64,000 bases of DNA, from positions 114,846 through 178,845 of the forward strand of contig NW_005178551.1 in the NCBI RefSeq assembly GCF_000350225.1. The letters are read 5' to 3'. Within the stretch, counting starts at the first letter, position 1. Each line of letters opens with the position of its first letter. Below the pieces are notes generated by a model that saw only the letters and a list, made by a program, of their open reading frames with translations, made no database searches and was not told the origin of the DNA. Shown one piece after another: positions 1 through 11,444 of the stretch. The translations under genes were made by a program, and so were the position numbers. Source of the DNA: Chondrus crispus (Eukaryota; Rhodophyta; Florideophyceae; Gigartinales; Gigartinaceae).

Positions 1-1958
1 CGCTGACGGCCTCTGTTACCCGCTTGACGGAAGCGGTCGTCTGGGAGCTGCCTGAGCAGGTTCCGCATATGAGGCCTCGTCTCCAGCTGATACTCGTAGT
101 TACGGTATGCGGAGTAGAGTTGCTGCTCTTTCGTCAGAAAGGGGCACGTGTAGAGGGTGTGCCCCACGATGCGGCAGAGCCAGCAACGATGGTACGGGGA
201 ATTGGGCGGCACGATCGATTGTGCCAGCCTCACCTGTTCCTTCGTTAGAGTGGAAACGTGAGAAAGAATAAAACTCTCGATGCGCTTCGGGATATCCACT
301 TCCGTTGTGCTTGTCGGATCTTCCGCCGACCTGGCGGTGTTAAACGTATTGGAACTTGTCGATTCGGCGACAACTCGTCCGGGCATGATTAATACGGGAT
401 CAAACTGTGCGCCCGGTGGCGCATCGAGTAAGCCAGCATTCCCAGCCACGAGATTGCTTGGGGCTTCGTGTCCTGTGAGATACAACGTCGAGCCAGAAGA
501 TGAAGGCGCCCTCTGTGGGCGTACTCGAGGCGTCCGTTGCGCGTTCGCTCCGATGTCGGGTAAAGCTTTTCCCGAACGGGCTCGGTAGGTATTACCCTCC
601 GCGAGCGCGATGCGGCGAACAGCGGCAAGGTCGTTTCGTTCGCCAAACGGAAGGCGATAAACGGTCTCGGTTACTACATCCCTCGTTTCCACAGCCAATC
701 CGCGGATGAAGTAGTTCACGAGCGCGGCGTCGGAGAACACGGCGGTACAGGAGTACGCGAGATATTCGAGTCGATCTGCGTAGACGTTTTCGTTTTCATG
801 CGGAAGTTGACGAATCGTAGCGACCTTTTCGTACGCATCGTTGAGAACGTCGTCCGTAAGATAACGGCGGATCAGCAGGTTTACTAACCCGGGCCACAAA
901 ATTGACCCAGCGCTCCGTAGCGCACCGGATCGTAACGCTGTCATCGTGTAAGAAGTGTACAGGCGTTCCGCGTCACGCTCCAAGAAATGAGCGATGACTC
1001 GTACAGCTACGCCCTCGTTGAGGCGCTGTGCGTTAAAGGTGATGCTGATGTCCTTGAGAAAAGACAGCAGCGTTATCGGGGAGGAGCCATCGAAGGTCTT
1101 CATCGTAGGCCGTAGGCCTTGGCAGCGCATCACGCATTTGCCAATTCGTCCGGCATCGTTCTCCGAGACGAGAATAGAAGTATCGTCGAGACGATAGAGT
1201 CGATAGTCGACAACGTGGCTGAACTCTTTAAGTAAGGTCTTCGTAGGCTCGATCCCAGGCTCAAGAGGTCCTAGATGACCGAAGGGCGTCACAGCGAGTG
1301 GCGGTGAAGGCGTTTCCGGTCGGTATGGAATCTTGTGGGACACAAACGGAGGGCCTGTGGCCCGTGCTTCACGAGCGTGAGCTTCACGACCAAGCCCATT
1401 CCGTTCCAGACGATCGGAACCTGTAGGAAGAGGGTCAAAAGGGCGCAACAAAACAGGACTCGATCGAGACACGTCGCGAGCGTTCGCGGACGTTGAGGAT
1501 ATATCCGATCCTCTCTCTCGCAGCCGATTCGCGCGGCTTCGTTGCTGATTCACTTGAGCGGCTAGGCGCGAGAACGCGCCCATCTGCTCTGCGGTCAGGT
1601 CAGTTGACCTATCGGGGATAAGGCTCTCGCAAATGACGAGTCGAGATTCGATCGTATCGACGTGAGCTCGGAGGCTCTCAAGTTCTTGCGTGAAAGATTG
1701 GTATCGACCCAACATTAGGTCACGGAGATTGTCTCGGCAATGCTCGTAGACATCATCATAGACGTCGCTACGGAGCGCTTCCCGTATATCCTCGAGGTTT
1801 CGAAGCATCCTTTCGTACGAATCCATGTCGGGAGGACCTTGCGTTGAGCGAAAGTCGGAAGCATGTTCAACGACTCCGCTCGGTTCAACCGGCGGTGGGA
1901 TCGGAGCGGACGATTCCGCGGCTTCGGAACCAGCGAGGGAACGATGAGGGGAACTCAT
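1..1958 (-). CDS. gag: Gag of a Ty3/Gypsy element (Gypsy-A), C-terminus beyond window
   Basis: Reading from ATG at 1958 towards position 1 there is no stop codon, so about 652 codons are open and the frame leaves the window. The protein aligns by eye along its whole length with the Gag at 36231-38792: an N-terminal helical region, a retrotransposon Gag core (motif GLRPTMK, LERDAERLYTSYTM, FADRLE-like YADRLE) and a CCHC zinc knuckle with spacing C-x2-C-x4-H-x4-C (CWLC..GH....C) near residue 592. Gag coats the genomic RNA in the cytoplasmic virus-like particle and the knuckle binds RNA. The start is supported by a primer-binding site 60-80 bases upstream. The sequence is clearly diverged from E1/E2 Gag, so this is a sister lineage. 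Coding looks undamaged in what is visible. Confidence 0.85.
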   Translation of the reverse strand, partial: MSSPHRSLAGSEAAESSAPIPPPVEPSGVVEHASDFRSTQGPPDMDSYERMLRNLEDIREALRSDVYDDVYEHCRDNLRDLMLGRYQSFTQELESLRAHVDTIESRLVICESLIPDRSTDLTAEQMGAFSRLAAQVNQQRSRANRLRERGSDISSTSANARDVSRSSPVLLRPFDPLPTGSDRLERNGLGREAHAREARATGPPFVSHKIPYRPETPSPPLAVTPFGHLGPLEPGIEPTKTLLKEFSHVVDYRLYRLDDTSILVSENDAGRIGKCVMRCQGLRPTMKTFDGSSPITLLSFLKDISITFNAQRLNEGVAVRVIAHFLERDAERLYTSYTMTALRSGALRSAGSILWPGLVNLLIRRYLTDDVLNDAYEKVATIRQLPHENENVYADRLEYLAYSCTAVFSDAALVNYFIRGLAVETRDVVTETVYRLPFGERNDLAAVRRIALAEGNTYRARSGKALPDIGANAQRTPRVRPQRAPSSSGSTLYLTGHEAPSNLVAGNAGLLDAPPGAQFDPVLIMPGRVVAESTSSNTFNTARSAEDPTSTTEVDIPKRIESFILSHVSTLTKEQVRLAQSIVPPNSPYHRCWLCRIVGHTLYTCPFLTKEQQLYSAYRNYEYQLETRPHMRNLLRQLPDDRFRQAGNRGRQ

Positions 1959-2020
1959 ATCGACGAGGCGACGGTTGCCAACGATATTGCTTTGCGCAGC
2001 AAACGTAGCGTGCGCTCACA

Positions 2021-2039
2021 CTTCTAGGTCGAGAGACCA
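2021..2039 (-). promoter_or_regulatory. Primer-binding site of Gypsy-A
   Basis: On the minus strand TGGTCTCTCGACCTAGAAG begins one base after an LTR ending in TACTACA. The same block with one change (TGGTCTCCCGACCTAGAAG) sits at the same place after the 5' LTR of Gypsy-E2. TGG is the complement of a tRNA CCA end, and the first ten bases of the E2 version fit the 3' end of yeast tRNA-Tyr as I remember it. That tRNA identity is an inference. Confidence 0.75.
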
Positions 2040-2040
2040 C

Positions 2041-2165
2041 TGTAGTAAAACGTGCCGCGCTCGACCGGCTTCGGGTAGCGGGAGCTGCGACACGTCGTAC
2101 TGTAGTTCGAGGCGTGCGAGACGCGACGAGTGCCGTGCACACGTGTAGTAAGAACCACAAAACAA
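2041..2165 (-). mobile_element. Truncated 5' LTR stub (U5 end) of Gypsy-A
   Basis: On the minus strand this stretch ends in TACTACA directly before the primer-binding site, the same terminus as the LTR at 35561-36153. Only about 125 bp remain before homology to Gypsy-E1 gag begins near 2166-2188. The rest of the LTR was lost at the junction with E1. It contains a CACGTGT motif like the other LTRs in the window. Confidence 0.6.
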
Positions 2166-4548
2166 GACAGAAGAGAGTTCGGTAGCGACGTCTCCGACGG
2201 CGTCTACGCCCGCTGTATGGAGGAGTTGCGCTCCCTCCGCGAAGGAAGGTTCGAGCGCGTAACTCAGTTCTTGGAGAACCTGCGCGCGCTCGTCGACCAG
2301 CTACACGCCCGTTTGGCGCTGGTCGAGGACGCGCGCATCGATTCCCCGCCGTAGAGGTTGCGGGTCGACCCGCGAGTGCAAACTCTGGGGTTCGACGAGA
2401 CCCGCAACCCTTCTCATCTGCCGAACAGATGGGAGCGTTCGCGCACATGGAGGCGGAACTTAACTCAACGCGGCGCTGTGCCCGTGAGATGGAACAGACC
2501 TCGGCCGAGAGGCCGCCCGGAGCCCTCTCGAGTGGGCCCGGTGCCACTGTTCCTCCGGGCGCGTCCGGATCGCAAGAGTGGCCCCCGGCTGGTGCCGTCA
2601 CCAGCCGGAGGGTGGAGGACATCAAGCCGACGGCGGACGCGAACTTCGCGTCCGAGACTTTAGCCCTACCGCACGTCCCCAGAAGCATGCGGCAGTCACG
2701 ACGGGTACCGACCGAACTCGACCAGGGCCGTGGAGGAGTCGCCCGCGGATCAGGGGAACCGATTCTCCCCTTCGATCCTCGCTGGGGCGGCTACCAGCCG
2801 GCGGATCTTACCGCGCATCCCGGCCCCGTCGACGTCCGAACATTGCCCGTCACTCCGTTCGGAACGTTGGGTCCCGCCGAACCCGGGGTCGAGCCCGTCC
2901 ACACCATGACACAGGAGTTCAGCGCCGTCGCGAACTACCGGATGTATCGGTTGGACAACACCTCGAGGCTCGTTACCTCGGGTGACGCGGGACGGATCGC
3001 CAAGTACGTCCAACGCTGCCGTGGGCTCCGCCCCACGATGAAGAGCTTCGACGGTACTGATGCGATTCAGTTGCTCCCGTTCCTGAAGGATATCCGGATA
3101 ACCTTCAATGCCCAGCACCTGACCGAGGGTGTGGCAATCGGCGTCTTCGCTCACTTCCTCGAGCGGGACGCGGAGCGGTTGTATACGAGTTACACCATGC
3201 GCGGCCTCCGCGCCGGCCAGCTCCACGACGATACGAGCTGGCCTGGTCTCGTCAACCAATTTATCAAACGCTACCTAACCAAAGACGTCTTAGGGGAAGC
3301 GTTTGATGCTGTCGCGTCGGCGCGACAGCTTCCTCACGAAACCGAGAACACGTTCGCGGACCGGCTGGAATCCGCCACGTTCCGATGCACGGCCGTGTTC
3401 TCAGAACAAGCCCTCGCGCACTACTTCGTGCGCGGGTTGTCCACTGCGACCCGGGCCGCAGTGGCAGAGACGATGCAAAGGTTGCCCGGAAAACAGAAGA
3501 CCGAACTCTCAACGATTCGCCGTATCGCAACGGCTGAGAGAACAACCTATCGCGCCCGCCGCGGATTGCCGCTGCCAGATCCAAACAGGCACCGAAGGGA
3601 GTCCGAACTTGGAGGTCGCACGGAACAAGTTTGCCGGCGACCGCCCTCCACATTGGAGAAGATGAGTGGCAGGCCGACCCTGTCCTGATTACGCAAGGCT
3701 TCGACCGCGCAGGAGGCTGACCTCCAACGACAGTTTCCACGAGATCGACCGGAAGCTACGCGACTGCGTTCGCGCGAACGCCAGAAGCCACGGGTGGTCC
3801 GAACCACAACATGGCAGAGCTGGATATCTCTCGTCGAGAAGGAGATCGCGTGCCGCCTTACGTGCCTCGACTCACCGACGAAGAGGCACGTCACGCGGCG
3901 ACGTTCGCGTCGAACGATGGCAGCACATAAGTTTGTTGGCAATGCCGGACGTATGGCCACGCCATGTACGCGTGCCCGTTCCTGTCGCCTGAACAACGTC
4001 AGTTCACGGCATACAGGAACTACCGCTATCAGATGGAGACGCGCCCCGGGATGCGCAATCTCATCCAGCAGTCTACGCGGGAAGACCGAGGCCCGCAGCG
4101 AGGAGACCCGAACCGATCGGGTGGGGGCGTCCGTTTCGCCCCTCGCAAAGGCGGGTATCGACACCCGGGAACCGATCAAAGGGATCGGCGTGACCCTCGT
4201 CGGATGGATACGCGGTATCCCCGTCGAGATGGAAGAGGCGACCCGGGCCGTACCCAGTTGCCCCAAGGGGTACAGAACGCCATCATGTACCTCCAAGATT
4301 GGGTTGGGGATCCGAACCCCCAGCCCACGGAAGGAGGCGCAGGAGAACCGGGTCTCGCCGCCCCTCAAATATTGCAACGGCCGGACGTTGCAATTCAAGG
4401 TGGCGAAGCATCCAATTACTTCGTAGAGGATGCCCAGCCAAAGTGGAGGAACGACATGCACCAGCACGGCCAGGGACCTGTTGACGCGCTAGCTAACGAT
4501 AGCAGGGCGGGTAGCTCCGACAGCTCGGGTAGTTCGAAAAACCCGTAA
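2166..4548 (+). pseudogene. gag: Gag pseudogene of Gypsy-E1
   Basis: It aligns with Gag of E2 from about the motif DVSD-VYARCM onward. Visible lesions are a one-base deletion near 2345 (four C instead of five, giving an in-frame TAG), a one-base deletion near 3570-3580, and a TGA near 3716 where E2 has CGA, followed by further shifts. The end is again in frame (3964-4548), includes the region after the zinc knuckle and stops at TAA 4546-4548, exactly as in E2. The first Cys codons of the zinc knuckle are damaged (GNAGRMAT where E2 has CWLCRTYGHAM). It cannot make full Gag. Confidence 0.85.
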
Positions 4549-4584
4549 AGACGGTTACGTTCGCGCGGTCGCGTGAGCCGTCTT
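4535..4584 (+). promoter_or_regulatory. Predicted -1 frameshift signal between gag and pol (E1 copy)
   Basis: Five A residues in CGAAAAAC lie just before the gag stop TAA (4546-4548) and are followed by a hairpin: arm AAGACGGTT (4548-4556) and arm AGCCGTCTT (4576-4584). The -1 frame is open from the A run into pol with no stop and no nearby ATG. In E2 the second arm is AACCGTCTT, a full Watson-Crick match; here A to G gives a G-U pair, so the stem is kept. See the E2 copy at 38779-38828. Confidence 0.6.
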
Positions 4585-7500
4585 GTACCACCAACTTGGA
4601 CCCGTTACGATTCAACCCCGGCGGAGGAGGAGAATGTTTGCCGATAATATTCCTCTCGACTCCGCACGAGCGCACCGAGACTTCCGTAAGTCAGGTGCAG
4701 GAGGACAAAGGCGCCGAGGCCACCGAGAGCCCGGCACGCCTAGAGGAAGAAGGCACCGTGGCCACCGTGAGCCACATGCCAAATAAGGAGCGCATCGAAC
4801 GCGCAGGCAGCCCGACCCACGTGTGTCTGGGGCCGCCAGAAGAAATCAGGTCGCGTACGGACGCGACTTGTCGCGAGGACGTCACCGACCGACGGACGCC
4901 CCGCAACCGAGGCAGAAGACCACAGAAGAGAAGCCGGAACCGACGTCGGCGGCCCAAGCGGAACGACCTGGCCGAGCCGTCGTCAACGAAGGTAGTCGAC
5001 GGTGTCATCTGCTTGATGACATCGAAGATATACAACGTCCTCGGCTTGATTGCAACCGAGGGGAACGCGTTCAAGCCTCATACCATTGCAGTCGATACCT
5101 GCTCGGGGTATAACTTGGTGAGGAAGGCCGACCTTCCTCCCGATTGGACGCCCTACGTCGTCCGCGACGCACGCCTGCCACGGTTGGCAGGCGCGAACAG
5201 TAACCCGCTCAAGCTGACTGCGGTCGTGCAGCTGGCCGTCCGACTGCGGAACACGACGTTCCGCATTCCGTTCGTGGTCGCCGACCAGCTCGCGGTGCCC
5301 GTCCTCCTGGGCACGGCGTTTATCGATGCGCACGTTCGAAGTATCGAAATCGATGCGCAGAGGCTCGAGCTCCGACAAGGTGGCTCCGTCGCCATTGTCG
5401 ATGGGAAGGGGGAGCCGTCTCCCCCAACCCAGCGCCACGGTCGCCAGTCAAGTCGGGCCGACGTACGCGAAGAAGCCCCACAGCCGATCCGTGTCGCCCA
5501 ATGGGTCACGATCCCCGCGATGTCGCAAGCACGGATACGCGTCACTACCGCGGGGAGCGGCCTCGTTTTCTTGGAACCCAAGCCGTCACTCCAACGTCGA
5601 CACGGAGTGAGGCTCACGAACGATGTAGCCGAGGTCTTACCGAACCAGACCTTCGACGTGATCGTGGCAAATTTTTGGCGCCAAGCGAGGCGGCTCCCGA
5701 AGCGCACCATCGTCGGTTACGCGAAGCGCAATCCGCTGGCGATCCTGACGCTCGAGCGCCGAGTCGGGGCGGAGATCGCACACGCGCTGCATCTCACCGA
5801 CTTGGACGTGCAAGCCGGGAGAGGGGGAGCCGGCCGACCAAGCTCCCCGGAAAATAAGACCGCCGAGGGAAGTCACGTCGGCCCCGGCGATCAGCCGGCG
5901 GGGTGCCCATCATCGACGGAAGGCACGGCGCGAGTCACAAATAAGGATCCCGAAAATTCGGCGGAGAATTGCGAAAAAGAAATGGACTTGTCATACATCG
6001 ACGATGAGAAGCTCCGCGCACAGGTACTCGACATACTCCGTAAGCATTCGAGCCTGTGGAGCGGTGCGCTCGGTACGATACGAGCAACGGAGCACCGCAT
6101 ACCACTCGAGGCGGGGACGAAACCGATTCGTTCTATGCCCTACCGAAAGGGGCCCGCCATGCGTGAGATGGTCGCTAAAGAAGTCAACAAGATGTTGAAC
6201 GCCGGAGTTATCGAACCCGCGAGCACCGAGTGGGCTTCGCCAGTGGTGGTCGTCCCGAAGAAAGACGGCTCCCTTCGGTTTTGCGTTGACTACCGACGTC
6301 TCAACGCAAAGACGGCAGCGGATTCGTATCCGTTGCCCCGGATGGACAACTGCATCGATTCGTTAGGGGATGCAGCCGTCTTCACTACGCTCGACTGCAA
6401 TTCAGGCTACTGGCAAATCCCGGTCGCGCCGGAGGACCGGGATAAGACCACATTCACCACGCATATGGGTACGTTCCGCCATTTGCGTATGCCGTTCGGA
6501 CTGAAAGGGGCACTGGCAACCTTCCAACCTGCATTGGACATCATCTTGTCCGGCGTAAGATGGCAGATATGTCTCGTTTACCTCGACGACGTCATAGTTT
6601 TTTCCCGAACGCACGAGAAGCACGCCGAACACCTCGACATTGTCTTGAGCTTGTTGAGGACCGCCGGAATATCCCTCAAGCTCAAGAAGTGCAGCTTCTT
6701 CCGTCCGAAAATGCATCACCTGGGGCACGTGATATCCCCAGGTAAGCTCAGCGTGGCCGAAACGGCGGCCGACGCCTTCAAGACTTTCACGTTCCCCAGG
6801 ACGCTTACGCAGGTGCGCTCGTTCCTCGGGGCGTGCAACGTCTATCGCCGTTTCGTCAAGGTGTTTGCCAAGATAGCTCGACCGCTAACCGATATGACTC
6901 GCAAGGACGCCGGCCCCGACTTCGATAATCCGACGGAGGCCCAGCTTCAAGCGTTCGAGGACCTGAACGCAAGGATGATCGCTCCGCCGATACTTGCGCT
7001 TCCGCGGTACGGTCGGCCGTACATGATCGATACCGATGCAAGTGCGTATCAACTCGGGTGTACGCTGCAGCAAGAAAACGACGAAGCCAACGACTGGCGT
7101 CCCGTCGGATATTGGTCTAATTCGTTAAACGACAGCGAACGCACCTACAGCACTACATAACGCGAGTGCTTCGCTGTAGTGTGGGCCGTCCGCACACTAC
7201 GCCCGTACGTCGAGGGCACGAAGTTCACCGTCCCGACGGATCACGACGCGCTGAGGTGGCTAATGTCCCTGACCGAGAGCTCCGGAAGACTCACCCGGTG
7301 GCGGCTACGCCTGGCTGAATACGATTTCACCATTCAGTACCGCCCCGGGCGCGTGCACCAGGTCCCCGACGCCCTGTCACGCCTCGTATCACCGAGGGTC
7401 GCCGACGACCCTCGCCAGGCTGTCGAGGTGGACGACGACATCCCCACCTACGACACGTGCACGACCGTTCGTGATGTCTCGGATGAGCTCGCAGACCACG

Positions 7501-9251
7501 TATGCACCGCGAGCTGCGATCACAAGGCCGACCACGTCGTCGTGACTACAAGGAACCGAACGAAATCCCGAAGGAAATTGCGCGCCCTAGCGCGCGACGA
7601 GCCGAGGGGCGACGACGAAGCCCCTGCTCTAGAAGAACCCGACGCCTTCTGGGCAGAGAACGAGGAATTCGACGCCGTGGACCTCGATCGCGCCCAAGAC
7701 TTCGAAGCCGATACGTCCGGTTCCCAGGTCGCCCCTCCGCAGGACGACCTGCCGGCTCCTCTTACGATAGAGGAGATAGCCGAAGAACAACGCGTGGATG
7801 ACTTCTGCCAAACGGTATTGGCACGACAGTCAGAGTCCCGGGACTCCGCGTTCTTCGAGGACCACCAAGGGGTTCTCAAACGGAGACACCCCTTCGACCC
7901 TGATATCGTACAGGTGGTGGTCCCTCGGACTCTACGCGCCCGGTTGCTGCGGCTCTGCCATAACCCGGCCATCGCCAGGCATCCGGGGCAGAACCGCATG
8001 TACTACGCGCTCTGTCGCGAGTACTACTGGCCACACTTGGCCGCAGACGTTGCGTCGACCGTACGAGGTCGTCGAACCTGTGCGATGAACCCCGTCAAAC
8101 TTCGGAAACACCTAAACTGATTAAGGTTGTTTCCGGCGACGCGACCGTTGGAGAGCCTCGCGATCGATATACTGGGGCCGCTCCCAAAGACCAAGGCAGG
8201 GAAACGTTTCCTCCTGGTAATCACCGACCGCTTTACGAAGTTAACGCAGGTCGTCGCACTGCGCACGGTAACCGCCTACACCGTCGCAGTGGCGCTTTGC
8301 GAAGCGTGGGTCTTTAAGTACGGCGTCCCACGCTCGCTACTGTCGGATAACGGACTGCAGTTCAACGCAAAGTTCTTCCAAAGCACATGCCGAGTGCTTG
8401 GAATTACGAACCTTTACACGTCAGCGTACCACCCTCAGACGAACGGCCAGGTGGAACGCTATAACCGAACGATTGCTGCGATGCTCCGCAATTACGTGAA
8501 CGAGCATCAAGACGACTGGGACGTGTACGTGGGACCGTTAACGTACGCATATAACTCCCACGTACACCGAACCACACGAACGACCCCGTTTAAGCTCGTG
8601 CTCAGTCGGCCCCCGCCGGAGTTTTCTCTTCGACGAACCGGCTGGGACGCGCCCCCTGCCGATAGGGGAACGGATCGTGCGGAGTTCCTGAAGACCCTGG
8701 ACGCGACCATCCAGAAGGCCTACGGGAGCTTGCGACGCACGCAAGCCCGTTACAAACGCGACTACGATAAGCGCGTTCGAACAGTTAACACACGTCTCGA
8801 GCCAGGTAACTTCATCTACCTGAACCCCACCGACGGGGACAAGACGTCTAACAAGCTCGCCTCGCCCGCCGTGGGGCCGTACCGTGTCCTCGCCAACGAT
8901 CGTCGAACCATCACAATCGATCGTGATGGCGTCACCGAGCGGGTGTCCGCAGACCGCTGCGTGTACGCGCGCTCGCCGATGGACGTGCCACGGGTGAGCA
9001 CGACGACCCCGCCTGACCTTGCCGACAAGGTCAGGGAGGGAACACAGTACGCCGTGGAGAGGCTACTCAAGCATCGAGAGATGGAAGACGGAACAACGGA
9101 GTTCCTCATCAAGTGGGCGGACTACGACCAACCCACTTGGACGGCACGCACCCACATCCCCGAAGAATTGGTGTCTCGATATGCGCTGCGTCTTCGAAGA
9201 CGCACAGGGAGGGACCTCAACTCCGAAGTGAACGCGGACGTTCACTCTTAA
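4542..9251 (+). pseudogene. pol: Pol pseudogene of Gypsy-E1 (PR-RT-RH-IN-chromodomain)
   Basis: One frame runs 4542-9251 with two nonsense codons: TAA at 7158-7160 where E2 has GAA (RNase H, start of ERECFAVVWAV) and TGA at 8118-8120 where E2 has CGT (after the integrase zinc finger). Domains in order: Arg-rich linker, retropepsin-like protease with DTCSG near 5095, reverse transcriptase with YLDDVIVF near 6580, RNase H (DTDASAY), integrase with D..D..E (AIDILG, SDNG, GQVERYN), GPY-like module (VGPYRVL) and a C-terminal chromodomain (EFLIKWADYD). Further damage: the first Cys of the integrase CC pair is Arg (GRRTC against GCRTC), and APATFQR is ALATFQP in RT. It is a dead copy. Confidence 0.9.
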
Positions 9252-11444
9252 GGAGGGGGCCCCTCAACCGCTCCGTCGACCGGAAAAATTAACCCCCCCC
9301 CCTTCGCGGTCGGAAAGGGCGGGGGTCTACGCAAGGACACAACGAGGGTGGCCAACCAACTTCGGGAAAGCATGGGATGTCCAGTCGACGCACGGACAAC
9401 GCAAGTCCACGCGACACGAACCGCCATCACCGACGAGAGGCGGGTCGTGAGACAGGGCGTACTGTGTCACGAACAGTAGCCCTGGGACGTCAAGTGAAAG
9501 GAGGGAAGATACGGCCTCCCAACTAACACGACGACCTACGACCGGTGCGCTATACTCGCGCTGTTGCAGTCCCGTCGTGTGCAAATATAGTATAGCGCAC
9601 CGACTGCCAACAGGGAAGAACATCAAGCCGAAGTGATGCACGCTTCCCAAACGCGTGACGCATAGGCCTCGGGCAGTCCTTACTGCCCGAGGGAGAACAA
9701 CTCTCGCGGTAATCGATGAGGCGAGGAGCATCGGCAGCGCGCTGGAAAACTATAAAGCCGAAACGATGGACGTTTTCCGAACGCGCAAGGAACAAGCCTC
9801 GGGCAGTCCGTACTGCCCGAGAGGGGGGGACGACCCCTGACATAATCGGCCAGGAAAGGGCACGGACCGAACGCCCGACTCCAAGGCCCCGGCTAGTCCG
9901 TACTGCCCGAGAGGGGACGACCCCTGAGGAGAAGGACCAGACGGGCCGCGGGCACATGCGCTCGTTGAGTGCACGCGCATGGGCAGTGATAAGTACAAAC
10001 GGGATCCGATATCCGACGCGCAAGCGAAAAGTGAGGTGTCTGGTCGTGCCTCGGAGGCTGGTATACGCACCAAACCGCCGCCGTCCCCCTAAAATATGGA
10101 AAAGTTAACGGTTGGAAATGACAGTGCACGGCGTACAGCACGTGCATTACGTATGCGTACAAGACGAGCGCGCCACTCGACCGTTAGCTGGGGTGACGTG
10201 GTGGGGCGGCATCGACATCACGGGCCTTGCTGTTGAAAAGATTTTCGCGGGAAACATTTCTGGCAAGTTTTTTGGCGTGATTCAATCAACGGATCTGATT
10301 TTTCGGCAAAAAAATATTTTGGCGGGAAACATTTCTGCCAATTTTTTGGGGGGTTTGATCAAGGACACGCGCCTCCGTGTCGTAGACGCAGCTCGCAACG
10401 GGACGGACAGACACGATGGCGTACAGTGGACTCAGCCGTTCGTGGACGGCGAACCGCAAGCTGGGCAGCCCCGAGGCCGCCCCTTTCCGCTTGCACTCGC
10501 CAAGACCCAACCGGGACGCTCGGTCCTCTACCTAGGCGACTACAACACCCGCGCCAAGTCCTTCATCGACTGCGCGTGTCACTCCGCCGCCGCCCCGCTC
10601 GGAGAAAGAACTCCCGCTTGTCGAAAGCAGGGACCGACCTCGCCTACTGCTACGCGGCGCGCCTTCCCTTCGCATGCGGTTAGGTGCGAATAATCCGCGC
10701 GTCGGCGTGGATCTCGGGCCATTGGGCGAACCCGCTCCAGCCCGGACCGCTGACTACACGCGCCATGCCAGACACGAACATACAGGTAGTGTGCCGCCGC
10801 GGGGAGGGGACGACCCCCTCCACAACACCGTTCCGCCGTTTGACTCTCAGGGCACCGCCGGCCTAAAACGCCGCCGGCGAGTCGTCGTCAGTGTACCAGC
10901 GGGAAACGAGGGACGGATCCCCGGCCCCGCTACGGAACGCAACTCGCTACGACCGCACGCGGGGACTGATGCCGTCGAGCGAGGGGTCAATTAAGCCACG
11001 AACGACGAGCTGGCAAAGGGGGAGAGCTTGTGAACTCGCGCGATCGTGCGTTCGCGAATTACTTCGCTGTCCCCAAGGTCACCGTCGAGGCGTCCCGCTA
11101 CCACCACGACTTCGCTGATGAGGTGGGGCGAGCGGGGATAAGCGGGGTCGGCAATATCAACAAGGATCGATCCGCGGATACGACCACGGTCTCCGGCTCG
11201 AACCACACCGCTGCCTCTCCACGAACCGCAGTGGCCTCTCGACCAACGTGTAAATTGACGCGCACGGAGGGGCGGTGGGGGCAAACACCCTCTCGTCGGG
11301 GCAGCGACGAGGGGGTTGTGACGAGCAAGAGTGGAAGAAAGAGCGGGCGATACGAAGGGGAACGAAACTACTCAACGGGAAACCGCCGAGGCCCGTTTAT
11401 TGAACTGGGAAGAGGAAGGACCGACAGCTACTATGACGGACGGG
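9252..11444 (+). other. Non-coding 3' region of Gypsy-E1
   Basis: It begins with a purine block (GGAGGGGG) straight after the pol stop, like E2. I see no credible sense ORF. It holds three copies of a hairpin (separate entries) and an AT-rich patch at about 10225-10365 in which GCGGGAAACATTTCTG and its surroundings are repeated directly about 77 bases apart (near 10248 and 10323). The remaining ORFs here are GC-rich shadows. It is equivalent to E2 43,493-45,600, but the two are only loosely alike. Confidence 0.6.
9667..9911 (+). repeat. Three dispersed copies of a perfect hairpin in the E1 3' region
   Basis: CTCGGGCAGT, four bases, ACTGCCCGAG occurs at 9667-9692 and 9797-9821, and a slightly decayed form at 9887-9911. 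Each is followed by GAGG or GAGAGGGG; the last two also carry GACGACCCC just downstream. E2 has a related inverted word (GGCAGTACGGACTGC) at about 43595. Each can fold as a ten-base stem with a four-base loop in RNA. Function unknown. Confidence 0.7.

Noticed and set aside
2429-3688. Stand-alone 419-codon gene
   Set aside because: It is the middle of the E1 gag pseudogene between two one-base deletions.
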